From positions 105,834 to 169,833 of the forward strand of contig JAWQEG010004836.1 of the NCBI GenBank assembly GCA_033782935.1: a stretch of DNA of 64,000 nucleotides. Direction: 5' to 3'. Origin of the DNA: Petrolisthes cinctipes (Eukaryota; Arthropoda; Malacostraca; Decapoda; Porcellanidae). The notes below the pieces were generated by a model. It saw only the letters and a list, made by a program, of their open reading frames with translations. It was not told where the DNA came from and made no database searches. Positions within the stretch are counted from its first letter, which is position 1, and every line of letters begins with the position of its first letter. This document shows positions 12,047 to 23,100 of the stretch, piece after piece. The position numbers and the translations under genes are program-made.

Positions 12047-15000
12047 TTATGTAGGTGGTTCCATGAAGTCAACTCCTATAATTTCGATATCAGGAAGAGA
12101 GTCTTCAAGTAGTATGCAGACGAGTTGAATGTCATTTAGATGATGAAACCCAGTAATATTCAGAGTCTTCAATGCTCTGGAATGAAGAATTTAAAATATT
12201 ATGTGGTGTTAATATACAGGTGTGGGAGTGGGCACACATGGTGCTGTCCATAGGGAAACACTTCAATAGGTAGATAACTCTATGCTATCTTCATGTGTAT
12301 CACAGTAATGACCCCTGTGTATATTATAATGTGCAAATATATATTATGGTGTATAGATTTATCACACACTTGGATGCTGACAATCATTAAAAGTTTCTAA
12401 TAAAAAGCAAGTACTTGCAACTTAAATGCAAAATATCAGAGCTATTTTGGAAAATGCAGACAAATTACTTATTCAAATTTATAAAATTGGGCAATAACTC
12501 ACCTTAATCTAGCCAGTGCAGCAATTCCATTCTCAGTTACTTTGGTGCAGTGGCTGATGTCAAGATGCTCCAGGGTCTGCCAGTATTGTGCGCACACACG
12601 GTCAATACACCAGTCATCAATATTTTGACATCCAGAAAGATTTAACGATTTTAGATGTTTCAAGTTAACTGTTTGGAAGAAAAGAAAGAAAAACATACAA
12701 TAGGAGCAAGAATCAGAGGAACTCACACTTGTATGAATGTACACACACACAATCTTCCATCACTTTTTTTTAAGGTCCATATGCTGAAGAAAAGACATCA
12801 ATAGGACACCTGTAAGTCCATAGATTACATAGAGCAGAGAAAACTAGCAAGGTGCACTGCAGTATAGCCATAATACAAATATCTACGCATAAACATCTGG
12901 ATAACTGTGGGGAAGATTGTCTGAGAACAAATTAAATGTCAAGTTGCTATAACAATCATAGTGATAGTCAGAAGTACTGTACTGTACAAACATTACTCAC
13001 CCATGCTGCCCAATCCTTCATAGAGTAGATCCATACCAGTAGTATCAATGGCTTCCACACATACATCTGGTATGAAGTGAGGGGACAGTTCATATTCTCC
13101 ATCTTCATTTTGCTGGACCCAATCAACAGAATTTCTGAAGCGAACTTTTCCTTTTCGATGTACCACAAAATGGGCAGCAGCAAGTTCAAACCCCACCGCT
13201 GCTACGCGATCTTGATTGTAGCTGTTGGGGTGATGTCATGGAATCATTCATTAAGTATAGTTACATATAAAATTACAACTGCACTGCGGTTGATATTGTG
13301 TGCAGTGAAGTTGCACACAATATCTACAAACTGTAAGAGGTACTAGTTGTTGTTGAAGTTCCTCAAGCTGTCTGGCTGAGCAGCCCTGAGCTCCAGAGGA
13401 AGGTCATGGCCTGAATCGGGCTTTCCCAGTGCCTTAAGAGAGTGTATGTTTTGTTGTTGGTGAGTGTGGTTGTGTGCATTGCAGTTTTCCATAATGTGTT
13501 TAATAGAATGGGGTGCTGTGTTGCATCCCGGACAGGCATCCACAATGGCTCCATCCAGCATCTTCTGTTATGTCAGAAGGGCTGGGTGATGGCCACATCG
13601 CAGACTGGCCAAGTGGACTCTGTCCTCCCGGGGAAGGGAAAATTCAAATGGGTGGATGTCAGGAGGTACGAATAATATACTGTAATTTCATTTTAAATTA
13701 AATAAAGTTACCTTTTATATGTGTTTGAATTAAGTTCCTTTTATATGACAGGAGTCATATTACTGAATAATGTAAATGATTCGTCTCATTTCTCTCCTCT
13801 ATCAATCTACCTGAAATCAGGATGAATAATCTTCACTGTATAGTAGTGAAATATGGCTACATAATATTGTGTCTATTGTGTACTATGGAAATATATATCA
13901 AATTCTGAAATGTTGAAAGAACCAATTTTCCTAAATTGAAGAATAACTTTAGATCGGTGAGGAAAGTTTACAGTGACAGTACAAAGGGCAACACTGGTAT
14001 TTATATTAGCTAATCAGTGACATGGATACATGCTCATACCAATGCAACCAAATGTGGTATACAGTATATCCTGCAGGGAATAGAGAACTGTGAGTAACTC
14101 AGACAGTTATCAAATGATTATATGTCTTGGATAAGACAGGTAGAGTTTTAAGCCAAATACATGATACTATCCAGCCAAATATTCCTACCAAAGGTAGGTT
14201 GACTTTAATAATGCCAATGTTACAATTCTCCTTACCTCTGATCTGTAATATTATACTTTGTTTGAAAGTCTTTAAACCAGTTCTTGAAAGCATTGGGTCT
14301 AAAATCAATACCCTTTTGAAAAGCATGGACAACATTCAAGCCAAGGCGGGTAGGTCTGAAGTGCTGAAATACACTTCGCCATTCATTCGCAGGCAACTCC
14401 TGTCTGAAAAAAGAGCAGAAAATTTCCTCCTAGCATTATTGGTATCATTGGGAGGACTCCTAAACTATAGGCTGAAGGTGGTATTAAATTTACTCTTCAA
14501 TGAATAGGAGCTTCATCGTGGAATTCATATTGCAAAATAATGGGAACTGAGCAACTTTACCTCGAAGAAGTACCGTAGGTAATTAACCCCCTGAGTGTTT
14601 GAATCCACTCAAAAAGAGGATGAGAACATTAAAACTTTCTAACAGAGTTTTGGGTGCTAATTGTGAGGCCACCAAACATCGTAAAATACCCTCAGTAGTG
14701 CCATATCAGTCGAACTACTGTATTTTAAAATTACCCTCACATCCCTCTTTCTGTGGTTGGGCGCCAGTTTGATGGTCGTGATGTGTGCATGCGTGTGTAT
14801 TCACCTAGTTGTAGCATGCAATATATGTGTGAGGCTCATGTTGTCCCATCTCCAGATCTATTTTTGTTCAATTCTAATTTAAAAGTACTGTACAGACAAT
14901 CATTGCTCTCACCATCTCCTCCACTTGACAGCACTCGTATCGGAGAACAGACCTGACATCAGCTGTTTTATGTGTTAGTCAATAAATTTACTCTTGGAGT

Positions 15001-15314
15001 AGAAATATGCATAAGTAAAACAGTGACAAAAATTTGCTGGTACAGTAGGCCTACCTGTTTACTTCTACTGTTCAATACAAAGAGATTTACTGTTACCTGG
15101 ACAATTTTATAATTCCCAATAACACTTACTTTGGCTTGGGTATATTCCATGATTCAGCCTTGTGAGCAACATCCGGTGTGTACCACTCCTGTTTGCTTGA
15201 TTTTCCATCTTTAAAGAATGATCCAGGAGTGGTCCATATACACCTGGTACAAACATGAACTCCGCCCCAGAAGCCCTGTGTTTGCCGGACCTGACTCAAC
15301 ATTATGATGTTCAT
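12047..15314 (-). CDS. DMAC2: DMAC2-like mitochondrial complex I assembly protein
   Basis: Exons on the minus strand: 15314-15130, 14403-14236, 13221-13001, 12668-12503, 12176-12047. All have GT..AG borders and sum to 870 nt (289 residues). The C-terminal half carries leucine-rich repeats of the cysteine-containing type: LKSLNLSGCQNIDDWCIDRV, LEHLDISHCTKVTENGIAAL, LKTLNITGFHHLNDIQL, then the closing block IEIIGVDF. Upstream are VRFRNSVDW and VEAIDTTGMDLLYEGLG, which align with the DMAC2 (ATP5SL) region before the repeats. DMAC2 acts in mitochondria in assembly of the distal membrane arm of complex I. The close paralogue DMAC2L is less likely because the IDDWC and IIGVDF blocks match DMAC2. 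The N-terminal exon is basic and hydroxyl-rich, as a transit peptide would be. Met5 (15302) is an alternative start. Confidence 0.85.
13343..13680 (-). pseudogene. LINE C-terminal remnant inside DMAC2 intron 2
   Basis: Read on the minus strand the frame gives LRCGHHPALLT, one stop codon, then QKMLDGAIVDACPGCNTAP, SIKHIMENC, and a 3' end with AACAACAAC. The CxxC...H....C array is the zinc-knuckle-like C-terminus common in non-LTR retrotransposon polyproteins. The in-frame TAA at about 13567 shows it is dead. It is transcribed in the sense direction of the host intron and shares its 3' end with the fragment at 5263-5352. Confidence 0.7.
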
Positions 15315-15819
15315 ACTGATCTGAAAAATGTATTTGATAATGGATTAGTTCAATTCTATTTAACATAATAATTTTGAGGAAAGGACCTTTAACTTGACCC
15401 CATCCAAGCCAACCTAATCTAACTACTGTATTTTAACTTGGACTGGGGCAAGCTCATGGGATACAATACGGTACAAAGGGAAGCCATTGCAATGAATTTG
15501 ATATTGAGGCGCATTAATCAAGCACATTGATTGGCCGTCCTCGCGCACATGGCCGCTGTACACCCCGCAGATATAGAAAAATTGAATCAATTAAGGGTAG
15601 TAGTACGAAAGCTATGCTTTTGTGATGGAAATAACCTATGAGGAAATGACATACATGTACCAAGAAATTCATTTGACAGAAAAGAATTGATGGTAGTGAT
15701 TATGGACAATCGCTCGTATAATACCAATAGGCCTACCAAATATCGAAAAATAATTGGTAAATATCTACTCTATTGCCGGTTGGTATTACACTAATTTATA
15801 CCATTTTAGGAAACTTTTC
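15315..15819. other. upstream region of DMAC2, no gene seen
   Basis: It should hold the DMAC2 promoter and 5' UTR. No TATA box at a convincing position was recognised. Confidence 0.4.
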
Positions 15820-16060
15820 TTCTTTGGCATTTCTTCCGCAAATGCCCCATTTTCAAGATATTGAAATGGGGCATTTTGAAATTAGCCTGACCTTACCTAA
15901 CCTAACCAAGACCGCAGCAGACTACCGGGACCTAACCTGGGCAGACTACCGTGACCCAACCTGGGCAAACTACCGGGAAATAACAATGGTAATGTACCAG
16001 GAACTGACCGCGACAAAATACTGGGACATAGCCGGACCTGGCAACACTGCTACATAATGG
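15820..16060 (-). mobile_element. right arm of foldback element (solo arm)
   Basis: It matches the right arm of the element at 3732-4283: a GGGGCATTTTGAAATTAGCC block, ACCTAACC tracts, two copies of CTACCGGG-type units, and the terminal GGCAACACTGCTAC. No left arm lies directly beside it. Confidence 0.75.
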
Positions 16061-16169
16061 CAATAGTCTAGATAAATACCAAATAATTGATTACCTGTTT
16101 CTCTATATCAATCCACCCACATCTCTGAAATGTGAAAAGGTAAGGTATAATAAGGGTATTTATTGAAAA

Positions 16170-16480
16170 AATTGCCATTTTGTAGCAGTGTTGCCAGATC
16201 CGGCTAGGTCCCAGTATTTTGCCTCGGTCATTTCCTGTACTTTACCACGGTTATTTCCCGGTAGTTTGCCCAGGTTAGGTCCCGGTAGTCTGCTGTGGTC
16301 TAGGTTAGGTTAGGTTGGGTAAGGTCAGGTACGGTCAGGCTAATTTCAAAATATCTTGGAAATGGGGCATTTGCAGAGGAAGTGCCATAGAATAAAATAG
16401 TCTTAGAATGGTCTAAATAAATGGGTAATGAAGGTAGAAAAACCGTACTCAATATCGGTAATTCTTTCAATATTTACCTT
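16170..16480 (+). mobile_element. left arm of foldback element (solo arm)
   Basis: It starts ATTGCCATTTTGTAGCAGTG and continues through the GTTGCCAGATCC, CCCGGTAGT and GGTTAGGT blocks into the spacer sequence ending CGGTAATTC. It is inverted relative to the arm at 15820-16060, about 110 bp away, so the two can still pair as one large hairpin. Confidence 0.75.
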
Positions 16481-16543
16481 ATAATGTAACGTATAATAAT
16501 ATGAATATTAATAATGTGTCTCACTCTCAAATTTTGGTATTAG

Positions 16544-16890
16544 TACAGAAGTGGACCTGAATTCAGCAGTGTTGCCAGATCCGGCTGGGTCCTAGTATTT
16601 TACCCCTGTCATTTATTGTACTTTATCACGATTATTTCCCGGTAGTTTGCCCAGGTTAGGTCCCGGTAGTTTGCCCAGGTTAGGTCCCGGTAGTCTGATG
16701 CGGTCTAGGTTAGGTTAGGTCAGGTCAGGTAAGGTCAGGCTAATTTCAAAATGCCCCATTTGAATATGCCCTATCTTGGAAACGGGGCATTTGAGGAAGA
16801 AAAACCATAGAAGAAAAGTGTCTTAGAATGGTCCAAAATAGTGGGTAATGACAGTAAAATATCTATTATACAGTAAGGTCCACTTCTGTA
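16544..16890 (+). mobile_element. chimeric foldback element with TACAGAAGTGGACCT ends
   Basis: The outer ends are a 15 bp perfect inverted repeat, TACAGAAGTGGACCT at 16544 and its complement ending at 16890. Inside is an arm of the 3732-4283 type (CAGTGTTGCCAGATCCGGCT to AAATGGGGCATTT-like block). It is followed by the block GTCTTAGAATGGT...TAGTGGGTAATGA, which also forms the arms of the element at 17445-17776. It looks like a hybrid of two foldback types. Confidence 0.7.
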
Positions 16891-17102
16891 CCTTTACCCA
16901 AATTTTTAATCTCTTACCTGATAATTCCTCTCCTTTTACTCACAGGAGGAGCAGAGCATGTACCACTTTTATTTATATATATATTTACATTAATTTAAGG
17001 GATATAAAATGAGGTAAGATATAATAGACAATGGTGGTGCCAGGTGTTCTTAGTCACAATAGATGGCGTTAGTGTCGGTTTGTTGACAGTGCCGTTGAAA
17101 AG

Positions 17103-17235
17103 GTAAACAACAACGACCACAACAACAACAACAACAACATAATAGGCACTGCAAAAATCTCCATATACAAAATACTTATAAATAAATATTATACTATTGT
17201 TTATTACGTAATTATATTGTTGTTGTTGTTTATTG
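17103..17235. repeat. opposed AAC and GTT trinucleotide runs
   Basis: An (AAC)n run at 17103-17141 and a (GTT)n run at about 17216-17230 face each other and could pair as a hairpin. Confidence 0.5.
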
Positions 17236-17444
17236 GAGTTTTATATTGAAAGGACGTCCTGTTACCCTTACAAGACGGTGAAGGCATTGAAGGTATATTA
17301 TTTATTTTATATTTTATGAATTTTTATCAACGAACAGTCACGAGCACTAATCTGTAGCAGGTGTGCAGTCACGAACGTTAATAAGTATACAGGTGTGCTT
17401 GGAATACCTAACGTTAGAGACACTATATAAATGCACGGTATTAG

Positions 17445-17776
17445 TACAGAAGTATTCCGTTCACTATATTGTGTATTTTAGTATCAATACCCACTATTTT
17501 GGACCATTCTAAGACACTTTTCATCTATGGTGTTTCTCTCAGAGATACCCCGTTTTCGAGATATGTCCCGTTTTCAACCCCAGTACAAACATGGGGTAGC
17601 CGTGGTAATGTGGGGTTATATGGGTGGGGGAAAACACACATTTAACTATGGTTCTGCCTTTATAATACACTACCTCTAGGAAACCATACACCATAGATGA
17701 AAAGTGTCTTAGAATGGTACAAAATAGTGGGTAATGATACTAAAATACACAATATAGTGAACGGAGTACTTCTGTA
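17445..17776. mobile_element. foldback element with about 90 bp perfect-looking arms
   Basis: The left arm runs from TACAGAAGTA through TTCACTATATTGTGTATTTT, ACCCACTATTTTGGACCATT and AAGACACTTTTCATCTATGG. The right arm (about 17690-17776) is its reverse complement with few changes. A spacer of about 150 bp includes a CGTTTTCGAGATATGTCCCG block. There is no coding capacity. A worn copy of the inner block is at 32697-32790. Confidence 0.8.
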
Positions 17777-18040
17777 CTTTAACCAAATGCACAATAAGAT
17801 CTCCATTGGAATTACTTCGTTGGTGAATTGGACTCTTCAAGGCTTCAACAGAAGTCCAAAGCTGTATACTTATTAGTGCTCGTCAGTATTTGATATGTTA
17901 ACGATGTGTGTGTGTGTGTGTGTATCCCAGTTAGCCTATACTGTATGTGTCTTGGGTTCTTGTCCACATATGTCATCTTGATCCCGATATGCCTCGTTTG
18001 TATGTGTCGTGTGTCCCATGTATGTGTTTTTTATGCATTA

Positions 18041-18396
18041 TTAAGGAGGAAGTTAGTACAGTGTTGGTAAATCTGGAGAAACTTAATTCCTCCAAACTAT
18101 TTCAAGCATCAGACCACCCAATTTTTTTTCATTTGGTTCCTGTTTCCTAACATAATTTATAATGGAGGGATCAAGGCACTCCAATGCATCAAAAATATTA
18201 TACTCTCCTTTTAACCCCGATTGTCCTTGTTAATTATACCCATTGAGTGTGTGAACTGTTTCCTGTGATTCCTCCAAATTATGCCACGAAACAGACCCCA
18301 TATTAGTAACACTGGGGGGGGCGTCTGTTTCCTGGCATAGTTTGGAGGAATCAGTAGCCCTTTAATTTAGGTACCAACAAGAGATTCCTCCCTTAA
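18041..18396 (+). mobile_element. two TTAA miniature elements sharing one TTAA
   Basis: Unit 1 is family 1, 18041-18214. Unit 2 is family 3, 18211-18396, with GATTCCTCCAAATTATGCCA and its inverse. The single TTAA at 18211-18214 closes the first and opens the second. Confidence 0.7.
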
Positions 18397-18439
18397 TTAT
18401 TGTCTAGTACTGTAAACCCTCAATATGCAATGAATAGGT

Positions 18440-18630
18440 TCTTGTATCCAACACTTCATTTTACACTCGATCCCTCATTAAAGACCACCTAATATTTTAC
18501 CAGGCTTTTGTTATGCATTACACACTACATACTGTACTTCATTTCACACTCATTCCCTCATGAAAGACCATTCACTACTTCATTTTACACTCATGCATTC
18601 ATTAAATACAACCAAAAGTTTTCCCAGGCT
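18440..18630 (+). repeat. three diverged tandem copies, about 65 bp
   Basis: The sequence CTTCATTTTACACTCATTCC followed by CATTAAAGACCA recurs at about 18452, 18538 and 18572 with changes. A related line, CATCACTTTATTTTACACTC, occurs at about 1545-1564. This is a minor local repeat of unknown origin. Confidence 0.4.
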
Positions 18631-18859
18631 TCTGTAATTTATTACCATACAGACCAAGTGCTTTACAGGGCTTGTGTTAAATGGATTGTGCTACATATAT
18701 TCATCTTATATCAAGGGCCTATTGAATCATTTTAGTAATTATTTACATCAATGATAAATGTATATTATCAAGTACCTGACTGAATGACAATATTGATTAG
18801 CCCATCAGTAACTCTTATCAAACACTTGTATTGTTCCCACAGGTTGTCTGGTAATATTT

Positions 18860-18994
18860 TGGACCATATTCAAGTGTTATTGTGGTGTTATACAATGGAG
18901 TGGTACCGGTACAATGACTCCATAGGCAAACAACAGAGCCATCATACCGGTACCACACCATCGTATACACCATGGATGTTCTTGAATACTGACC
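18860..18994. mobile_element. CATCGTA foldback miniature element
   Basis: The ends read GGACCATATTCAAG and CTTGAATACTGACC (inverted). Inside are GGTACCGGTACAATGACTCC and its complement-like partner around ACAACAGAG. It is the same family as 32976-33120, 41242-41357 and 61567-61690. Confidence 0.65.
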
Positions 18995-19136
18995 TTTATC
19001 TATTCTAAGCAAAGGTACAGTCGACATAAAAAGTATTATGACTCCCCTACGGATAGTTATAGTTAATTTCAATGTATGGGTGGGTGGTATCAATTCTTTT
19101 TTGCCAACTGTACAACTTGATACTATACTATACACA

Positions 19137-19301
19137 TGAAGGGGGTAATTACACTTGGTACAATAGAGTGCCTCAATTCCTCCAAAATATGTCGGGAAAC
19201 AGAACCAGATGAACAAAATTAATGGTGTCCTGTTGCTTGGAATAAATTGAAGGAGTCTCTTGCTTCAGATTTACCAACACTGTAGGCTACTATCCTCTTA
19301 A
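19137..19301 (-). mobile_element. TTAA miniature element, family 1
   Basis: It follows the family pattern in reverse orientation (GGTACA...GAGTGCCTCAATTCCTCC to CAGATTTACCAACACT). The right TTAA is at 19298-19301; the left TTAA has decayed to ATGA. Confidence 0.65.
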
Positions 19302-20184
19302 GGTTAGCAATTAATAGGATTGCTTTCATGTCAGATGACCAAAATGTATTACCAATAATGATCGTATCCATGATTTCTAGTTGGCTCTTCTTATCTTCAC
19401 TAAAGTTCTACCCCAACATACAGTAATTATGGTATATGAATATATTGTAATGGGTAGTGAAGATGTTTTTATCACCTCTACTTGGAATATAGTAGCTTAT
19501 TCAGGTTAATTAGTGATGCTCCAGGTTAACTCTAAAAGTAATTAATAGCTGCTGAAACCTATGTGAATGTGGCAGCTGTTTAAGTGATATGTACAGTGAT
19601 ATCTGCCTCTCTGAGTGAGGACTGGATATACAGTGTACATCCAGATATCTGAGCCTCAGTAGTGAGTGAGGTGATGAGAGCGGAACACACAGGTGGTCAT
19701 GAAGAAGGTCACAATGAAAGCTGGATTTTCCCATGTACTTTGGCTTGCATGGTTGTATGGTTATTATCATAATTCTTTTAGTTTTAAAATTACTGTACTG
19801 TACATTAAATGGTTACTAATATATTATACAGTATAATTGTAATTGTTTTAAATATATTACTATGCTGTACCTACTATTATTATTTTAATAAAGCAACCAA
19901 GAAAAAAACAGCTGAGTAATAAAGTATGAACTCCCTATTTATTTTCTATACTTTACTTTGGTTTCACACCTTCAACCTGGAGTTTTACAATCTGATTGGT
20001 ATCAGGTGTTTGCCAGTGTAAGATCACCCAATTTGTGTTAAAAAAAATCTGACTACAGCTATAAACTTTATCCAAGGATGTGTCGTGGTAATTTTCTCAC
20101 AATTTACATCAGATACATATGATTTCCTTTTTATTATTTTACCAGTTAATGTACGATCTATTTTCTTTTCAAATATCAGGAGTC
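19302..20184. other. upstream of visible aminopeptidase exons, nothing identified
   Basis: AT-rich. An acceptor (ATATCAG) at 20173-20179 shows that at least one more 5' exon exists upstream, but no exon with a start codon, a hydrophobic anchor and a phase-1 donor was recognisable here or in 15.3-19.3 kb. Confidence 0.45.
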
Positions 20185-23100
20185 ATGACAAGCCAAATCA
20201 CTAAGGCTGCCAACCCCTGGGAGGACAGCATCCGACTACCATCCACTGTCCACCCCGACCACTATGATCTTTACACCCACCCAGACCTCACCACAAAAAC
20301 CTTCAGAGGTCGAGTAAGCATCACCGTCACATCCTCTGAGCCCCGGGACCACTTCATCGTACACACCCAGTGGCTCAACATCACCAGCACTGATGTAGTC
20401 AGGGTCACAAATGGAGACACACAGGTGACGATTTCTCTCTTGTGTATTGTGTTATTTATTGGAGTAGTATTTCTTTGCTATGATTCAAGATGGTTCTTCC
20501 TTACCAAAAGTAATGGATGTGTTGGATAAGTCCAGAGGAAAATTTTTTTGTTAGTTTCGTCAAGGTTAATTTTGATGATATATTTGCCCACGTATCTTTT
20601 CACCATTTTTCCTCTCATGTCAACAGCCTGTGAATGTGATGGATGCCTTTGAGTATGAACCAAATCAATTCTGGGTAATCAGTACACCGCTTGTAGAGGC
20701 TGGTGTCTACCGCATCACCCTAGAATTCTCTGGCTCACTAGTGAAAGGCATTTTAGGTTACTACTACTCTGATTATACTGATGAAAATGGACAAGAGAGG
20801 TAAGACTAACTGAATAATTTTCAGTTGTAAATAGCTCAACCTTCCTAGCCAGCTAATAGGAAAATAATAAAACTGCAATTGGTTTGTAATTCTTGTATTA
20901 TATAAATGTTGGTGTTTGACAGCTTTATGCAATTTAAATTGTAGTTGACATCTAATGATCCTCATCTTGTGTAATGTTAACATCTTCAGAGGTTTGGCCA
21001 CAACCAAGTTTGAACCAACGTATGCACGCCGAGCATTTCCCTGCATGGATGAACCTTCCTTCAAGTCAACATACAACATTACAATAGTGAAGCCAACTTT
21101 AGAATATATAGCTCTCTCCAATATGCCTGTTATGGTGAGATATTTTATCATTTGTTCAAACATAAACCATTTTATTAGGTATTAGCATTAATCACTTTCA
21201 TAATAATTATATATACTATACTGTACAGTGATATTTTATATACAGTATTTAACAAAAATTTACAAATATTGTTCATCATAGCTTCAGTAGTAATGTAGAA
21301 TGATGTAATGTGCAAAAAAATTATGTTTACAATAACACTAAATTTCAAATAAATAATGTCTGGAAAATTTTGAAGATGCTCCTGAAGAATAACATACAGT
21401 TTTGCCTATGACAGAATGAGGAGATAGACATGCCCTCTCCTGGACTGACAGAAGTAACATTTGAAAAATCTGTTCCCATGGTGACGTACCTGGTGTGCTT
21501 CATTGTGTGTGACTTCACTTATAAGGAGGTAAGACAGGCTAGACACTGGTGAACTCATAAACTGTCAGAGATAATATGGGTTTATCTTGTGAGATACTTA
21601 GCATCAACACATATGTTATTAGGTATAATTTTATTAATGATGATACAGATTTAGGACTACAACTACCTGTATGTATGAATATTGTATTTGAGAAAACACT
21701 TGAAATATTTTTTCATATATTATAGTATTGCTTGCAGTACTGTGTTTTTCATTGTAGGGATGAGATATAAGGTAATTATAATTTTATAATCATAATTATG
21801 CCCACAAATATAGTATGTAATCTCTTCTTTCTGCTTCCGCTTCTGTATAGACAATCATGAGCAGTGGCATGCCTTTCCGTGTATACGCTCCATCTGGCCG
21901 CATTGACAACACTGACTACTCTCTCAGTGTTGCATCAAGTGTCCTGCAGATGTATGAGGTCATGTTTGATTTGGCATTCCCTCTACCCAAGTGTGGTGAG
22001 TGATGTGATTGTTCCTCTAATATAGATTTGCTTTGTCATAAAAATTAGGTAATGAAGTCAGTGGTGATTGTTCTATTTTGTTCCGTATTAGTCTGGAAAT
22101 TATATAGAATGATTTGTCAAAGTTGGACATGTGTGTAAGTCCCTTACACACATTTCCAGCACTTAATGCTTAATAATTAATCTTGACAAATAATTACCAA
22201 TATATAACACATGAGAAGATATTTTTAAAAATTAGGCTTCTTTGTTAATTAATGTACAGTAAATACATTTTTTATTCATAATGCATCAGGAGTTTGAAAG
22301 TTATTTCTCAAGGATATTATTTATTATTGTACTGTATTTGCTTGCATACAAAAGTAATATTGTGTAGATGTGTGTGAGCATCTATGTTTGATGCCATAGA
22401 AGCAAAATAATGTTGGTGTATAACATGTAAGCGAAATCTTGAAAAATTTGAAGGTGAAGTTAGATTTAAACTGTGCTAACAAGATTCCCTTCAGATATGG
22501 CTGCCATTCCTGACTACTCCTCTGGTGCCACTGAACACTGGGGCATCATTACCTTCAGAGAGACTTCCATCTTCTATAACGTCAACGTGAGCTCAGCCAC
22601 CAACAAGCAGCGTGTGGCCTCTGTTGTATCACATGAGTTGGCACACCAGTGGTTTGGCAATCTGGGTGGGTATATCAAGTTTTTGGAGCTTAAAATACTG
22701 TATACTATTAATATGCTATTGCTATTTATGTATATCCTTTATACATACACTGATGTACTCATGTAAATCATATCCTCTCCCCAGTGACATTGGCATGGTG
22801 GGATGACCTGTGGTTGAATGAAGGGTTTGCCAGCTATGTGGAGTACAAAGGTGTAGACAGTGTGCATCCAGATTGGGACATGGTTAGTTGACTTATACTG
22901 TACTAGATCTTTAACAGTTCTCAGAATATTAGGCCATTTATATTTCTATTTCATCACTTAACTGGAGTGCCATATGAATCATTTCACGCAAAAGACAATC
23001 TTCATTTGTTTTAGAATTCATATATTGAAGCTGTCTCAGTGACTAGAATACCACATGTATTAATACAGCTGAAGTAAGTATAAAGCACCATATAAGTTTG

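Noticed and set aside
17947..18150. Candidate signal-anchor exon for the aminopeptidase
   Set aside because: It is hydrophobic and has an ATG, but there is no phase-1 donor to join exon 20180 and it overlaps a TTAA miniature element.
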